Positions 9,901-18,464 are shown, counted from the stretch's first letter. The stretch: DNA of 64,000 nt from Cedecea neteri (GCF_000758305.1 NZ_CP009458.1:4898001-4962000), one strand, 5' to 3'. Notes: generated from the sequence alone by a model not told the origin. Made by a program: numbers and translations.

Positions 9901-11916
9901 ACGCTCGCGAATCAGGCGGACATCCAGGTCTTTCACCGCCAGTTTCTCGCCTTGTGCATCGGCATACACAATGTCGAAACCTGCGCTGCTGTCTTCATCG
10001 ACAATCGGCTGAGTGCGGGTAGTGTCGGTCCGGTAGTCATAGACCTCTTTGCTGGCAAACTGAGGGCGGATCCCCGGCATAGCCTGAGCAGGCCAGATAG
10101 CCTGCTCCATGCGACGAGTCACCGGGCGACCGCCGGACTCCAGCAGGCTTGCCTGCAAAATAAGACGCAGCGGTGAATGCACATCTCCCCACTGGCTTTC
10201 GGCGCTGACGGTCGTATGCCCCTGCTCATCCAGCGTTAACTCAACGGCGTCCAGGCTACGGGAAAGGTTTTGCTCATTAATATCGCCAAACTGGAACCCA
10301 GGAAGCTTTGCAACGGCATCACGTAAAGGGCGCAGGAAGAGCTGCCCCTGAAGACTGTTACCCGCGGCTGGCGCACCGTAGAGATAGCGCCCGGCAACAT
10401 CAAAATTGACGGTATCTTCAGGGGCTATCGGCGCAGTTTGCGCCGTGAGATTCAACGCCATACGCTCCGGCATGAAATCTTCAACTTTAAATGACCAGAT
10501 ACGCGGCTGGTTATCCCCGGTGTTGACCCGCATTTGCCAGTTACCGGTTGCCGCGCTTTCACTCAGAGGATATGTAAATTGATAAAGTCCGTTGGCAGAC
10601 TGCCACACTTCGGTACGGGCAACCTGGCCGTCCGGTTTTACAACCTCAAGCTTCACCGGCTGAGGCGGGAGCTGTTTGCCGTCTCCGTCCCTGAGCAGGG
10701 CATTCACGATAACTGGCTCTCCCGGACGATAAAGATCCCGCGGGCCAAACATGAAGAACTGTTTGCTGTAACCTTGCTCTCCGGCAATATCAAACTCCGC
10801 CAGATCCAGCGCCGGGCGGCTGAGATCCAACAGCGTAGTTTGCTCACCATTACGCGCCAGCAGTAACGTGCCTTTGTTCAGCTTCTCAAGCGTGGCATGC
10901 CCGTCACCGTCGCTTTTCGTTTGCCCTACCGTTTGACCTTTTTCGTTCAGCAGCGCGATCTCTACGCCCGATTGCGCGGCACCGTTCTCCAGACTCTGGG
11001 TGAATACGTCCAACCTGTCGTGGTAGCGATGCACCGAAACGCCCACATCGCTCAGCGTGAACAAGGTTGCAGCGTTGCTGTAGGCGTAATGCCCGGCCTG
11101 GCTCATGATGGCTAGATAGACGCCGGGCTGCTGGAGAGGTTTGATATCACCGAGCGGCAGCATAAGCTTCTCGCGGGTGTTGCGTGCAGGGTTGAGGTCA
11201 AAACGCCCGGTGTAAACCAGGTCGGCCAACTTCAGCAGATTGTCAGATTCCCAGTTAGAGACCGAGTTACGGTACTGCCACTGGCTGACAAACGCGCTTA
11301 GGGAACTGTCTTTAATGCGGTAAAAGTTAACGTCAACGTTATCGACATTAAGCGCCATCACCGGCAGCCCTGCAATCACTTTGGTCGGCAGCAAGGAGCC
11401 CCGGCTGGCAAAGCCAACGCTCGGCTGAACATCACGCGTGGCAATTTGCTTTTCAAAGCTGTCGTCGAACGTCGCTTTATTGAGCGCGAGCAGCCCGCTG
11501 TCAACGGTCACAATCAACGTACGTTTAGGCTCCAGGTGGCGCAGACGAAGTTCTTTTAGATCGTTGGAAAGCTCCCAGGCGCCGTCCACTTTGCCGCTGG
11601 TTTTATCCACCAGATGGGCAACCTTATTGAAGTCCTGATTGGGGTCGAGCGGAATCGAGAAGGTCAGCACTAACGTACTGGCACCGTCTAACTGCACTTC
11701 AGAGGCATCCAGCAGCTTCAGCGGCTTGCCCGCAGACTGCTGTGCCAGTTTTTCCAGTTGAGCAGCATCTGGCTTAGTTTCAGCCTTACTGTTTTGTTCC
11801 ACTGTGGCAGAGGCGGTGGGCTGCACGGCTTGCTGATTGTTTTTATCGTCACAGCCGGAAAGGGCCAGCAGGCCGCAAACCAGCACGGCGAGGCTCGTCA
11901 AACGTAGTGCATTCAT
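6949..11916 (-). CDS. yfhM: YfhM, bacterial alpha-2-macroglobulin lipoprotein
   Basis: This is a large periplasmic protease trap anchored in the inner membrane. It has 1,655 residues from ATG 11916. A signal peptide ends in the lipobox LALSGC, with Asp at +2 (CDD), which fits inner-membrane retention. MG1/MG2 macroglobulin domains and a bait region follow. The thioester motif YPYGCLEQ lies in the C-terminal third (about residue 1,185), and an alpha/alpha TED-like stretch rich in Trp/Tyr motifs continues after it. The frame can be extended to a TTG at 11934, but ATG 11916 has a better-spaced purine-rich upstream site. It is an operon partner of pbpC. Confidence 0.95.
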   Translation of the reverse strand: MNALRLTSLAVLVCGLLALSGCDDKNNQQAVQPTASATVEQNSKAETKPDAAQLEKLAQQSAGKPLKLLDASEVQLDGASTLVLTFSIPLDPNQDFNKVAHLVDKTSGKVDGAWELSNDLKELRLRHLEPKRTLIVTVDSGLLALNKATFDDSFEKQIATRDVQPSVGFASRGSLLPTKVIAGLPVMALNVDNVDVNFYRIKDSSLSAFVSQWQYRNSVSNWESDNLLKLADLVYTGRFDLNPARNTREKLMLPLGDIKPLQQPGVYLAIMSQAGHYAYSNAATLFTLSDVGVSVHRYHDRLDVFTQSLENGAAQSGVEIALLNEKGQTVGQTKSDGDGHATLEKLNKGTLLLARNGEQTTLLDLSRPALDLAEFDIAGEQGYSKQFFMFGPRDLYRPGEPVIVNALLRDGDGKQLPPQPVKLEVVKPDGQVARTEVWQSANGLYQFTYPLSESAATGNWQMRVNTGDNQPRIWSFKVEDFMPERMALNLTAQTAPIAPEDTVNFDVAGRYLYGAPAAGNSLQGQLFLRPLRDAVAKLPGFQFGDINEQNLSRSLDAVELTLDEQGHTTVSAESQWGDVHSPLRLILQASLLESGGRPVTRRMEQAIWPAQAMPGIRPQFASKEVYDYRTDTTRTQPIVDEDSSAGFDIVYADAQGEKLAVKDLDVRLIRERRDYYWSWEESEGWRSQYDQKDLVEAEQKLTLAAGETGKVAFPVEWGSYRLEVRDPENNLVSSLRFWAGYSWQDNSDGTGAVRPDRVTLKIDKPSYKAGDTINLHIAAPAAGKGYALVESSDGPLWWKEIDVPADGMDLAIPVDKSWQRHDLYLSTVVIRPGDKARSATPKRAVGILHLPLGDESRRLDLTLQNPAKMRPNQNLTVKVKASMKNGEVPKQINVLLSAVDSGVLNITDYKTPDPWDAFFGRKRYGADIYDIYGQVIEGEGRLAALRFGGDGDEGDELSRGGKKPVNHVTIIAQQAQPVALDENGEGTVTLPIGDFNGELRIMAQAWTDDRFGNSEEKVTVAAPLVSELAAPRFMASGDTSRLALDLTNLTDRPQQLSVALSAQGLLALNGASTMDVKLAPGARGTLFIPVRALEGFGDGEIKAVINGLALPGETLADPIKQWKIGVRPAFPAQTVNSGAVVKPGETWTLPPKHLSGIAESTLEGQLLLSGRPPLNLARYIRELKAYPYGCLEQTTSGLFPSLYTNETELNALGIKGITDQQRRAAIDVGIARLLEMQSDNGGFGLWDKAGPEEYWLTAYVTDFLVRAGEQGYSVNGDALNNANQRLLRYLQDPGLIALRYSDDAPASRFAVQAYAGLVLARQQKAPLGALRELWQRHEQARAGLPLVQLGVALNLMGDEPRSQQAIALGLKTQRSDKQIWMADYGSELRDKAMMLSLLEENKLLPDTQNQLLLELSDMAWSQRWLSTQETNALFIAGHGLQNVKGDWQAQTSLGAQPLASSQSVTRNLSAQQLSGLQVTNTGMASLYLRLDSAGYPQQAPAAFSNVLHIERHFLDAKGNTRSLSSLKSGELVMVWLDVWADKNVPDALVVDLLPAGLELENQNLANSSASLGDSASEIQTLLNQMQQQDIQHMEFRDDRFVAALPLNEGQHATLIYLARAVTPGSYTVPVPQVESMYVPQWRATGSSTGTLTVVP

Positions 11917-12155
11917 TCTTTCATCCCTGGCCAATAAGGGCCGCTAAACATTACGTAGAGCAAGTATTATGCGGATTAGCCAGAAAAGCGAAAGTCGGAA
12001 TACTCTGCCTTGCGCGATGCCTCGCAGGCGGCAGTAAATTTGCGGCAGTATTCATTAAGTTTTACGAAGTATCTCGCGGTGTCGGGCAAGGCCGCTTGCC
12101 GGGTAATAGAAAAACACCGACAATCCATTTTTCTTTGATGAACCGGAGGCTCATT
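11917..12155. other. yfhM/sseA divergent spacer
   Basis: This 239-base region lies between two divergent genes and should hold both promoters. I could not pick a confident -10/-35 pair for either. The sseA frame is open through most of it, but the better start for sseA is the GTG at 12156. Confidence 0.5.
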
Positions 12156-13001
12156 GTGTCCACCTCTTTCTTCGTCGCGAGCGACTGGCTCGCAGAACAT
12201 ATTAACGATGACGATATCCAGATTTTAGATGCCCGTATGGCGCCACCAGGGCAAGAGCATCGTGACCTGCCGGGCGAATACCGTAGCGGGCACCTACCTG
12301 GCGCGGCCTATTTCGACATCGAAGCGCTCTCCGATCACACCAGCCCCCTGCCTCATATGATGCCGCGAGCTGAGGCGTTTGCCGTTGCTATGCGCGAGCT
12401 TGGCGTCAGCAGTGACAAGCATCTGGTGGTTTACGACGAAGGCAACCTGTTCTCCGCGCCTCGCGCCTGGTGGATGCTGCGCACCTTCGGCGTCGAGAGA
12501 GTGTCCATTCTGGCCGGTGGGCTGGCAGAGTGGCAGCGTGAGGCGTTGCCGCTGGAGCAAGGGGATGCGGAGCTGCCGGAAGGTGAGTTCGAGGTTAACT
12601 TTGACCCGCTGGTAATTAAGCGCCTGACGGACGTGCTGCTGGTCAGTCACGAAGGCACTGCGCAGATTGTGGACGCCCGCCCTGCTCCGCGTTTCAACGC
12701 GCTGGCCGATGAGCCGCGCCCGGGCCTGAAGCGTGGTCATATTCCAGGGGCGCTTAACGTGCCGTGGGTGGATCTGGTTGAAAATGGCCAACTGAAGACC
12801 ACGGACAAACTGAGTGAGATCTTCGAACGCCAGGGCGTGAGCTTCGAGCGGCCCATTATTGCCAGCTGTGGCTCAGGCGTTACCGCCGCCGTTGTGGTTC
12901 TGGCGCTGACCACGCTGGGCGTGAACGGCGTGTCGCTTTACGATGGTTCGTGGAGTGAGTGGGGTGCTCGCCCAGATCTGCCCGTTGAGCCTGCGCAATA
13001 A
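12156..13001 (+). CDS. sseA: SseA, 3-mercaptopyruvate sulfurtransferase
   Basis: SseA transfers sulfur from 3-mercaptopyruvate to acceptors such as cyanide or thiols in the cytosol. The 281 residues form two rhodanese domains. The N-terminal one is inactive; the C-terminal one carries the active-site loop SCGSGVTA, the CG[S/T]GVT signature of mercaptopyruvate sulfurtransferases as opposed to thiosulfate rhodaneses. The frame is open far upstream, but GTG 12156 has a strong GGAGG at 12145-12149 and gives exactly the E. coli length. It is divergent from yfhM and convergent with sseB across a shared terminator. Confidence 0.95.
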   Translation: MSTSFFVASDWLAEHINDDDIQILDARMAPPGQEHRDLPGEYRSGHLPGAAYFDIEALSDHTSPLPHMMPRAEAFAVAMRELGVSSDKHLVVYDEGNLFSAPRAWWMLRTFGVERVSILAGGLAEWQREALPLEQGDAELPEGEFEVNFDPLVIKRLTDVLLVSHEGTAQIVDARPAPRFNALADEPRPGLKRGHIPGALNVPWVDLVENGQLKTTDKLSEIFERQGVSFERPIIASCGSGVTAAVVVLALTTLGVNGVSLYDGSWSEWGARPDLPVEPAQ

Positions 13002-13003
13002 AT

Positions 13004-13030
13004 AAAAAAGGGAGGCATAGCGCCTCCCTT
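13004..13030 (-). terminator. Terminator between sseA and sseB
   Basis: Nine-base-pair arms AAGGGAGGC/GCCTCCCTT pair around a five-base loop. On the minus strand they are followed by a T-rich tract (TTTTTTATTT), so the structure is canonical for sseB transcripts. On the plus strand it lies immediately after the sseA stop but lacks a T-tract. Confidence 0.8.
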
Positions 13031-13050
13031 AGAATACGTATAGCCGGCCG

Positions 13051-13827
13051 TTAAATAATGCGGTTTTGCTTGAAGTCGCGCAGGAAGCTGCCCCAGCGGC
13101 GTTCGTAGAACGGCGTGATGTGGGCAATCATAAAGTGGCTGATGCCCTTCTCGCCTTCAACAACCTGGCAGATATCAACCGGCTCATCGCCCGGTAATGT
13201 ATCGGTAGCCACGCTTCCAGCCTGGCGAATGATCGCCTCAATGTCACCGTCCGCCTCAATACCAATCAGCAGGTTTGGCTCTTCATCAGCCTGTTCTTTG
13301 ATGGAGCAGATGAACGCACGCTTGACCGTTTTCAGGTTTTTAAACAACGTGGTCAGGGAGTCAACCATTTGCGCCGGCGGTTCGGCGACTTCGGAAAGCA
13401 GTAGTGAAGTCCCGCCCTCCAGTACTTCCTGCTGGCTCAGCGGATCGCTTTCCGCACTGACCAGATGGCTGATTTCGTTTGGCGTAAATTCTTTGCCTGT
13501 CGGCAGTTTGGCGTTGAGGAACAACGCTTCACCGAGCGTCATTTCAAATAAGGTACGCACGGGCATCACCACAAACGCCTGCTCGTGGCTGACCGCTTCC
13601 TGCAGAGCTTCCAGGGAGGTGAAGAAAGGGATCACCGAAGTGCCGTCTTCTTTTTCCCAGTGCTGCAGTTCAACCGCGCTATCGGCGTCAATCGCTTCAC
13701 CTTCTGCCGCATTGCCCGGCACCCAAACGGTGGACTCCAGTAGGGTGCGGAAAAATGCCGGGCGGTGAGCCGGCTCGGTTGCCGCCTGCTCAAGCAGGGT
13801 TTCTAGTTCGTTTTTTGTTTCTGACAT
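13051..13827 (-). CDS. sseB: SseB, enhanced serine sensitivity protein
   Basis: SseB is named for the serine-sensitivity phenotype seen when it is overproduced; its biochemical role is not established. The 258-residue protein starts with MSETKNELETLLEQA and ends FKQNRII, the same length as in E. coli. The frame remains open for a further 95 codons upstream through a repeat array, ending in a start at 14112. That extension encodes only low-complexity repeat peptide (PLPGREM-like) and is rejected as coding. It lies downstream of pepB, from which the repeat block separates it. Confidence 0.93.
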   Translation of the reverse strand: MSETKNELETLLEQAATEPAHRPAFFRTLLESTVWVPGNAAEGEAIDADSAVELQHWEKEDGTSVIPFFTSLEALQEAVSHEQAFVVMPVRTLFEMTLGEALFLNAKLPTGKEFTPNEISHLVSAESDPLSQQEVLEGGTSLLLSEVAEPPAQMVDSLTTLFKNLKTVKRAFICSIKEQADEEPNLLIGIEADGDIEAIIRQAGSVATDTLPGDEPVDICQVVEGEKGISHFMIAHITPFYERRWGSFLRDFKQNRII

Positions 13828-13851
13828 TGTGATTCCGGGATAAAGCTTAAG

Positions 13852-14107
13852 AGGTTTTACCCTCACCCTAACCCTCTCCCTGGAAGGGAGAGGGGACCGT
13901 TCTGAGTGCATCTCCCTTCCAGGGAGAGGGGACCGTTTTGAGCGCATCTCCCTTCCAGGGAGAGGGGACCGTTCTGATTGCATCCCCCTTCCAGGGAGAG
14001 GAGGAGCGTTCTGAGTCCATCTTCCTGAAAGGGAGAGAGACTGTCCGGTGTTATCTTCCCCCGAACTTTTTCTCCCTCTCCCCCATGGGGAGAGGGCCGG
14101 GGTGAGG
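13852..14107. repeat. Mosaic GC-rich repeat, copy A, with a 36-bp tandem array
   Basis: The block is bounded by inverted ends, CCCTCACCCTAACCCTCTCC on one side and GGGAGAGGGCCGGGGTGAGG on the other. Between them lie four tandem units starting at 13886, 13922, 13958 and 13994, with 36, 36, 36 and 37-base spacing. Each unit contains GGGAGAGGGGACCGTT and CATCTCCCTTCCA. Arms of neighbouring units can pair. Related bounded blocks occur at 44775-44840 and 49279-49475. It fills almost the whole pepB-sseB spacer. Confidence 0.85.
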
Positions 14108-14115
14108 GGCAAATA

Positions 14116-15402
14116 TTACTTCGCTAACAGCAGATTGGCGATCGCACGCACGCCGAGACCAGTCGCACCAGCAGACCACTGCTCAACGGCACCTTTGCGG
14201 TAGGTCGCAGAACAGTCAACGTGCAGCCAGCCTTCGTGGTAGTTTTCCACAAAGTGAGACAGGAAACCTGCCGCCGTGCTCGCACCCGCAGGGTAAGAAG
14301 CGTTCGCGGTATTGTTCAGCTCGGCGAAGTTAGATGGCAGCTGGCTGCGGTGGAATTCAGCCAGCGGCAGGCGCCAGAACGGCTCGTTTTCTTCCGCCGC
14401 ACTTGCCAGCAGGCGGGCAGCCAGCTTGTCATCAAAGCTGAACAGCGCATGGTAGTCATTACCCAGGGCCGTTTTTGCTGCCCCGGTCAGGGTCGCGCAG
14501 TCAATGATCAGCTCTGGTTTCTGTGCGGCGGCGTCAATCAGGCCATCGGCCAGCACCAGGCGACCTTCGGCATCGGTGTTCATCACTTCAACAGTTTTGC
14601 CGTTACGGTAGGTGATAATGTCACCCAGCTTCATGGCGTTGCCGCTGATCATGTTATCCGCGCAGCACAGGAACAGCTTAACGCGCTTGTTCAGGCCACG
14701 GGTAATGGCCAGAGCCAGTGCGCCAGTGATAGTCGCGGCCCCGCCCATGTCGGACTTCATGGAATCCATAAACGCGGTCTGTTTGATGCTGTAGCCGCCG
14801 GAGTCAAAGGTAATGCCTTTCCCGACCAGGCTTGCGTAAACCGGAGCATCCGGATTGCCAGTTGGGTTGTAGTCCAGCGCCAGCAGCACAGGGGCGCGGT
14901 CTGAGCCACGGCCAACGGTGTGGATACCGGCATAATTCTGCTCACGCAGGTCTTCGCCCTTGGTGATGCGGTAAGAAACGTGGTCGCAGGCGACATCGCA
15001 CAGCAGGTCGACAGCGCGGGAAGCCAGCTGCTCCGGGCCAAGTTCTTCAGCCGGGGTGTTGATAGTATGGCGAACCCAATCGATAACTTTCAGGCGGTTA
15101 TCCAGCTCTTTCTGCTCGGTTTCGCTCAGCACCGCCCAGTCGATTTTGCGGGTGCCTTTTGGGGCACGATAGCCCTGCCAGAACGCCCAGCTTTTCTCAA
15201 CGTCCCAGCCTTCACCGGCCAGTTGGACGTGCTTCAGCCCCTGGCCGTCAATTTTGCGCGCCGCGCGCTGGATCAGACCGAGGTCGTCTTTGCCGGTCAG
15301 GTGTAGGGTAATGCCGTCATTATTGATGCTATACGTCGCCTTTTCGCCCCAGCGTGCGTCCGCTGGCTGCGTGGAAAGGGTGATTTTCATGGCTTCAGTC
15401 AT
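14116..15402 (-). CDS. pepB: PepB, peptidase B (M17 leucyl aminopeptidase family)
   Basis: PepB is a cytosolic manganese-dependent aminopeptidase with broad specificity that takes part in peptide turnover. From ATG 15402 it has 428 residues. It contains the family metal-binding and catalytic motifs VGKGITFDSGGYSIK, SDMGGAAT and NTDAEGRLVLADGL. The frame also allows a start five codons earlier, but MTEAMKITLST matches the family and has AAGGA upstream. It follows the isc operon after a terminator and is followed by sseB. Confidence 0.96.
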   Translation of the reverse strand: MTEAMKITLSTQPADARWGEKATYSINNDGITLHLTGKDDLGLIQRAARKIDGQGLKHVQLAGEGWDVEKSWAFWQGYRAPKGTRKIDWAVLSETEQKELDNRLKVIDWVRHTINTPAEELGPEQLASRAVDLLCDVACDHVSYRITKGEDLREQNYAGIHTVGRGSDRAPVLLALDYNPTGNPDAPVYASLVGKGITFDSGGYSIKQTAFMDSMKSDMGGAATITGALALAITRGLNKRVKLFLCCADNMISGNAMKLGDIITYRNGKTVEVMNTDAEGRLVLADGLIDAAAQKPELIIDCATLTGAAKTALGNDYHALFSFDDKLAARLLASAAEENEPFWRLPLAEFHRSQLPSNFAELNNTANASYPAGASTAAGFLSHFVENYHEGWLHVDCSATYRKGAVEQWSAGATGLGVRAIANLLLAK

Positions 15403-15438
15403 TTTCCAATCCTTCATTATTCAGCACAGGCAAAATGC

Positions 15439-15465
15439 AAAAACGGGCCGCCCAAGGCAGCCCGT
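15439..15465 (-). terminator. Terminator at the end of the isc operon
   Basis: On the minus strand ACGGGCTGCC and GGCGGCCCGT pair around a short loop and are followed by TTTTTGCATTTT. It lies four bases after the iscX stop and closes the iscRSUA-hscBA-fdx-iscX transcript before pepB. Confidence 0.85.
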
Positions 15466-15468
15466 GTA

Positions 15469-15669
15469 TCATTCAGCTTCATCTAACCAGACAAGTAAAA
15501 TCGCTTCCAGTACTTTCTCGTTAGAAGCGTTCGGATCGTCATCAAACTCTTCCAGCTCGCAGATCCACTGGTGCATATCGGTGAAACGCACCGTCTTAGG
15601 ATCGAGATCCGGGCGGCTGTCGTACAGCGCTTCGCCGATTTCACGGCTGTCGGTCCACTTCAGTCCCAT
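15469..15669 (-). CDS. iscX: IscX, iron-sulfur assembly adaptor
   Basis: This small acidic protein of 66 residues binds IscS and iron and modulates cluster assembly. It has the family start MGLKWTDSREIGEALYD and the acidic ending LVWLDEAE. It is the last gene of the isc operon, 11 bases after fdx. Confidence 0.97.
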   Translation of the reverse strand: MGLKWTDSREIGEALYDSRPDLDPKTVRFTDMHQWICELEEFDDDPNASNEKVLEAILLVWLDEAE

Positions 15670-15680
15670 GGCGGCTCCCG

Positions 15681-16016
15681 TTAGTGTTCGCGTGCGTGGT
15701 TGATAGTGTAACGCGGCATCTCAACCACCAGGTCTTCGTCGCTGACGCGAGCCTGGCAGCTCAGGCGGCTTTCCGGCTCCAGACCCCATGCTTTATCCAG
15801 CATATCGTCTTCGTCTTCGGTGCTTTCCGCGAGGGAATCAAAACCTTCACGCACTACGCAGTGGCAAGTGGTGCAGGCGCAGGACTTCTCACAGGCGTGT
15901 TCAATCTCAATACCGTTGCGCAGCGCAACGTCGAGAATAGTTTCACCTTGCTTCGCTTCCAGAACTGCGCCATCCGGACACAGGTCCTGATGAGGCAGAA
16001 AAACAATCTTTGGCAT
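15681..16016 (-). CDS. fdx: Fdx, [2Fe-2S] ferredoxin of the ISC system
   Basis: Fdx supplies electrons for cluster assembly on IscU. The 111-residue adrenodoxin-type ferredoxin has the cluster ligands C42, C48, C51 and C87, plus the extra cysteine C46 typical of ISC ferredoxins. The start lies one base after the hscA stop, so the two are translationally coupled. Confidence 0.98.
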   Translation of the reverse strand: MPKIVFLPHQDLCPDGAVLEAKQGETILDVALRNGIEIEHACEKSCACTTCHCVVREGFDSLAESTEDEDDMLDKAWGLEPESRLSCQARVSDEDLVVEMPRYTINHAREH

Positions 16017-16017
16017 A

Positions 16018-17868
16018 TTAAACCTCGTCCACGGAATGGCCGGTCAGCGCTTTACGGATCGACTGATCCATACGACGTGCAGCGAATTCCTGGGTTTGCT
16101 TGTCTACGTTTTTGATTTCATTTTGAATAGCGTCGGCATCTTCGCCTGCGGCGGCAGCGCTTAACGCGGCCATCGCGGCATCAATGTCGGCACGCTCTGC
16201 GGCGCTTAGCAGCGCGGCATCCGCCGTCAACGCGCTGGTCAAACTCTCCAGCACACGGGCAGCTTCGACTTTTTGCTCGGCCAGCATGCGTGCCTGCACG
16301 TCATGCTCGGCGTAACTCATGGAGTCCTGAATCATACTGGCAATTTCGCCATCGCTCAGGCCATAAGACGGTTTCACCTGGATTGAAGATTCAACCCCGG
16401 TGGATTTTTCCATCGCCGTCACGCTCAGCAGGCCATCGGCGTCTACCTGGAAGGTGACGCGAATGTGTGCTCCGCCCGCGGACATTGCCGGGATCCCGCG
16501 CAGCGTAAAGCGCGCCAGAGAACGGCAGTCCTGAACGAGTTCACGCTCGCCCTGCAGCACGTGGATAGCCATCGCTGTCTGGCCGTCTTTGAAGGTGGTG
16601 AATTCCTGCGCGCGGGCCACCGGAATAGTGGTGTTACGCGGGATAACCTTCTCGACCAGGCCGCCCATTGTTTCCAGACCAAGGGACAGTGGGATGACGT
16701 CCAGCAGCAGCATTTCGCTGTCCGGCTTATTGCCCACCAGAATGTCAGCCTGAATGGCCGCGCCGATGGCAACAACTTTATCCGGATCGATAGAGGTCAA
16801 CGGCGTGCGGCCAAAGAATTCGCCTACGCGCTCGCGCACCAGCGGTACGCGGGTTGAGCCGCCGACCATCACCACTTCCAGCACGTCTTCTGCTTCCACG
16901 CCCGCGTCTTTTAACGCGCGACGGCAGGACAGCAGCGTCCGTTTAACCAGAGAAGAGATAAGCTCGTTGAATTGCTCACGGGTGACTTCGCCCTGCCAGC
17001 CTGCCACTTCTACACTGGCGGTGGCAGCATCGCTGAGCGCGATTTTGGCGGCGATGGCGGCGTCCAGAAGCTGGCGCTGCACGCGGTCGTCGCTACGGTC
17101 GGCAATCCCGGCCTGCTCTCGCAGCCAGTCGGCCAGCAGATGGTCGAAATCATCGCCGCCCAGCGCGGAATCACCGCCGGTGGCCAGCACTTCAAACACA
17201 CCGCGGCTCAGGCGCAAGATGGAGATATCAAACGTCCCACCGCCCAAATCGTACACGGCAATTACGCCTTCTTTGCCGGAATCCAGGCCGTAGGCAATCG
17301 CTGCGGCAGTAGGTTCGTTCAGCAAACGAAGAACGTGCAGCCCGGCGAGGCGAGCTGCGTCTTTGGTGCCCTGACGCTGCGCATCGTCAAAATAGGCTGG
17401 CACCGTGATCACCACGCCATCCAGTTCCCCTTCCAGGGTTTCGCTGGCTCGCGCGGAGAGCGTTTTCAGGATGTCGGCGGAGATACGCACCGGGTTAAGC
17501 AAACCGGCAGGCGTGTCAATCATCGGCAGGCCGTTTTCACTGGCCTGCAGGCGATACGGGAGATGAGGATAACGGGTCTGGATGTCCGCCAGAGAGCGGC
17601 CCATCATGCGTTTTACTGAGCTAATGGTATTCGCGGGATCCTGCGCGGCAAGCGCACGAGCATCAAAACCAACGATATGCTCTTGCTGCCGATAATGCAC
17701 CACTGAAGGCAGCAGGTGACGGCCTTCATGGTCGGCAAGGGTTTCGGCCTGGCCGCTGCGAACGGTAGCCACCAGTGAGTTGGTGGTACCAAGGTCGATG
17801 CCCGCGGCCAGCCTGCGCTGGTGCGGTGCAGCCATCATGCCAGGCTCACTAATTTGTAATAAGGCCAT
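16018..17868 (-). CDS. hscA: HscA, specialised Hsp70 chaperone of the ISC system
   Basis: HscA is a DnaK-type ATPase that, with HscB, releases clusters from IscU by binding its LPPVK motif. It is 616 residues, the E. coli length. The nucleotide-binding domain contains GIDLGTTNSLVA (about 23-34), YDLGGGTFD and VGGSTRVP, followed by the substrate-binding domain (about 390-510) and a helical lid. It lies between hscB and fdx. Confidence 0.98.
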   Translation of the reverse strand: MALLQISEPGMMAAPHQRRLAAGIDLGTTNSLVATVRSGQAETLADHEGRHLLPSVVHYRQQEHIVGFDARALAAQDPANTISSVKRMMGRSLADIQTRYPHLPYRLQASENGLPMIDTPAGLLNPVRISADILKTLSARASETLEGELDGVVITVPAYFDDAQRQGTKDAARLAGLHVLRLLNEPTAAAIAYGLDSGKEGVIAVYDLGGGTFDISILRLSRGVFEVLATGGDSALGGDDFDHLLADWLREQAGIADRSDDRVQRQLLDAAIAAKIALSDAATASVEVAGWQGEVTREQFNELISSLVKRTLLSCRRALKDAGVEAEDVLEVVMVGGSTRVPLVRERVGEFFGRTPLTSIDPDKVVAIGAAIQADILVGNKPDSEMLLLDVIPLSLGLETMGGLVEKVIPRNTTIPVARAQEFTTFKDGQTAMAIHVLQGERELVQDCRSLARFTLRGIPAMSAGGAHIRVTFQVDADGLLSVTAMEKSTGVESSIQVKPSYGLSDGEIASMIQDSMSYAEHDVQARMLAEQKVEAARVLESLTSALTADAALLSAAERADIDAAMAALSAAAAGEDADAIQNEIKNVDKQTQEFAARRMDQSIRKALTGHSVDEV

Positions 17869-17903
17869 GTATCGCTTCCAAAAATCGGGCCTGAGTTCAG
17901 GCG

Positions 17904-18419
17904 TTAAAAGTCGAGCAGCTTTTCTTCTAGTTGTTCAATTTGGCTCTGTAATTTGTCGAGGAAACGCAGCTTGCGCACGGTGTCCGCCGCCTGTTCCCAC
18001 TGCTGGTCATCCAGCTGCTGTACCATCTGCGCGCTGCGGTTTTTCACCATCGTTTTTACGCGCGAGGCAAAGCTTTCAAGCTTGTCGCTGTCTTTCGCCT
18101 GCTCGATATCGTCCAGCTCTTCGCGCAGCTCCAGCTGTTCCATCAGGAACGCGGTGTCGCGCACAGTGTGCTGTTCATTAGCAAGGTCGAAACCGTTCAG
18201 GGACAGGATATATTCGGCGCGGGCAAGCGGGTGACGCAGCGTCTGCCAGGCCTGGTTGATGGTGGCGGACTGGCTCACGGCCAGAAGCTGTTCTGCCTGA
18301 GGGCGACTGGCGTATTTGTCCGGATGGAACTGGCGCTGCAGCTCCTGGTAACGGCTGGCCAGTTGCTCGGTGTTCAGGGTGTAGCCTGGCGTCAGCCCAA
18401 ACAGGGTAAAATAATCCAT
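17904..18419 (-). CDS. hscB: HscB, J-type co-chaperone
   Basis: HscB delivers IscU to HscA and stimulates its ATPase. The 171-residue protein has an N-terminal J domain with the diagnostic HPD tripeptide in QFHPDKYAS (about residue 32) and a C-terminal three-helix domain rich in Gln and Glu that ends EQLEEKLLDF. It is separated from iscA by 84 bases containing a stem-loop. Confidence 0.97.
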   Translation of the reverse strand: MDYFTLFGLTPGYTLNTEQLASRYQELQRQFHPDKYASRPQAEQLLAVSQSATINQAWQTLRHPLARAEYILSLNGFDLANEQHTVRDTAFLMEQLELREELDDIEQAKDSDKLESFASRVKTMVKNRSAQMVQQLDDQQWEQAADTVRKLRFLDKLQSQIEQLEEKLLDF

Positions 18420-18464
18420 AACAGACTCGGGTTCAGGTCAGGTAAGTGCTGTGTGGTAAAGCAA

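Noticed and set aside
13886..14030. Regular 36-bp direct repeats that could suggest a CRISPR array
   Set aside because: The repeats are contiguous with no unique spacers, and no cas genes are nearby; they are tandem units of a GC-rich palindromic repeat.
13828..14112. N-terminal extension of sseB
   Set aside because: It encodes only repeat-derived low-complexity peptide; the start at 13827 gives the family length and sequence.
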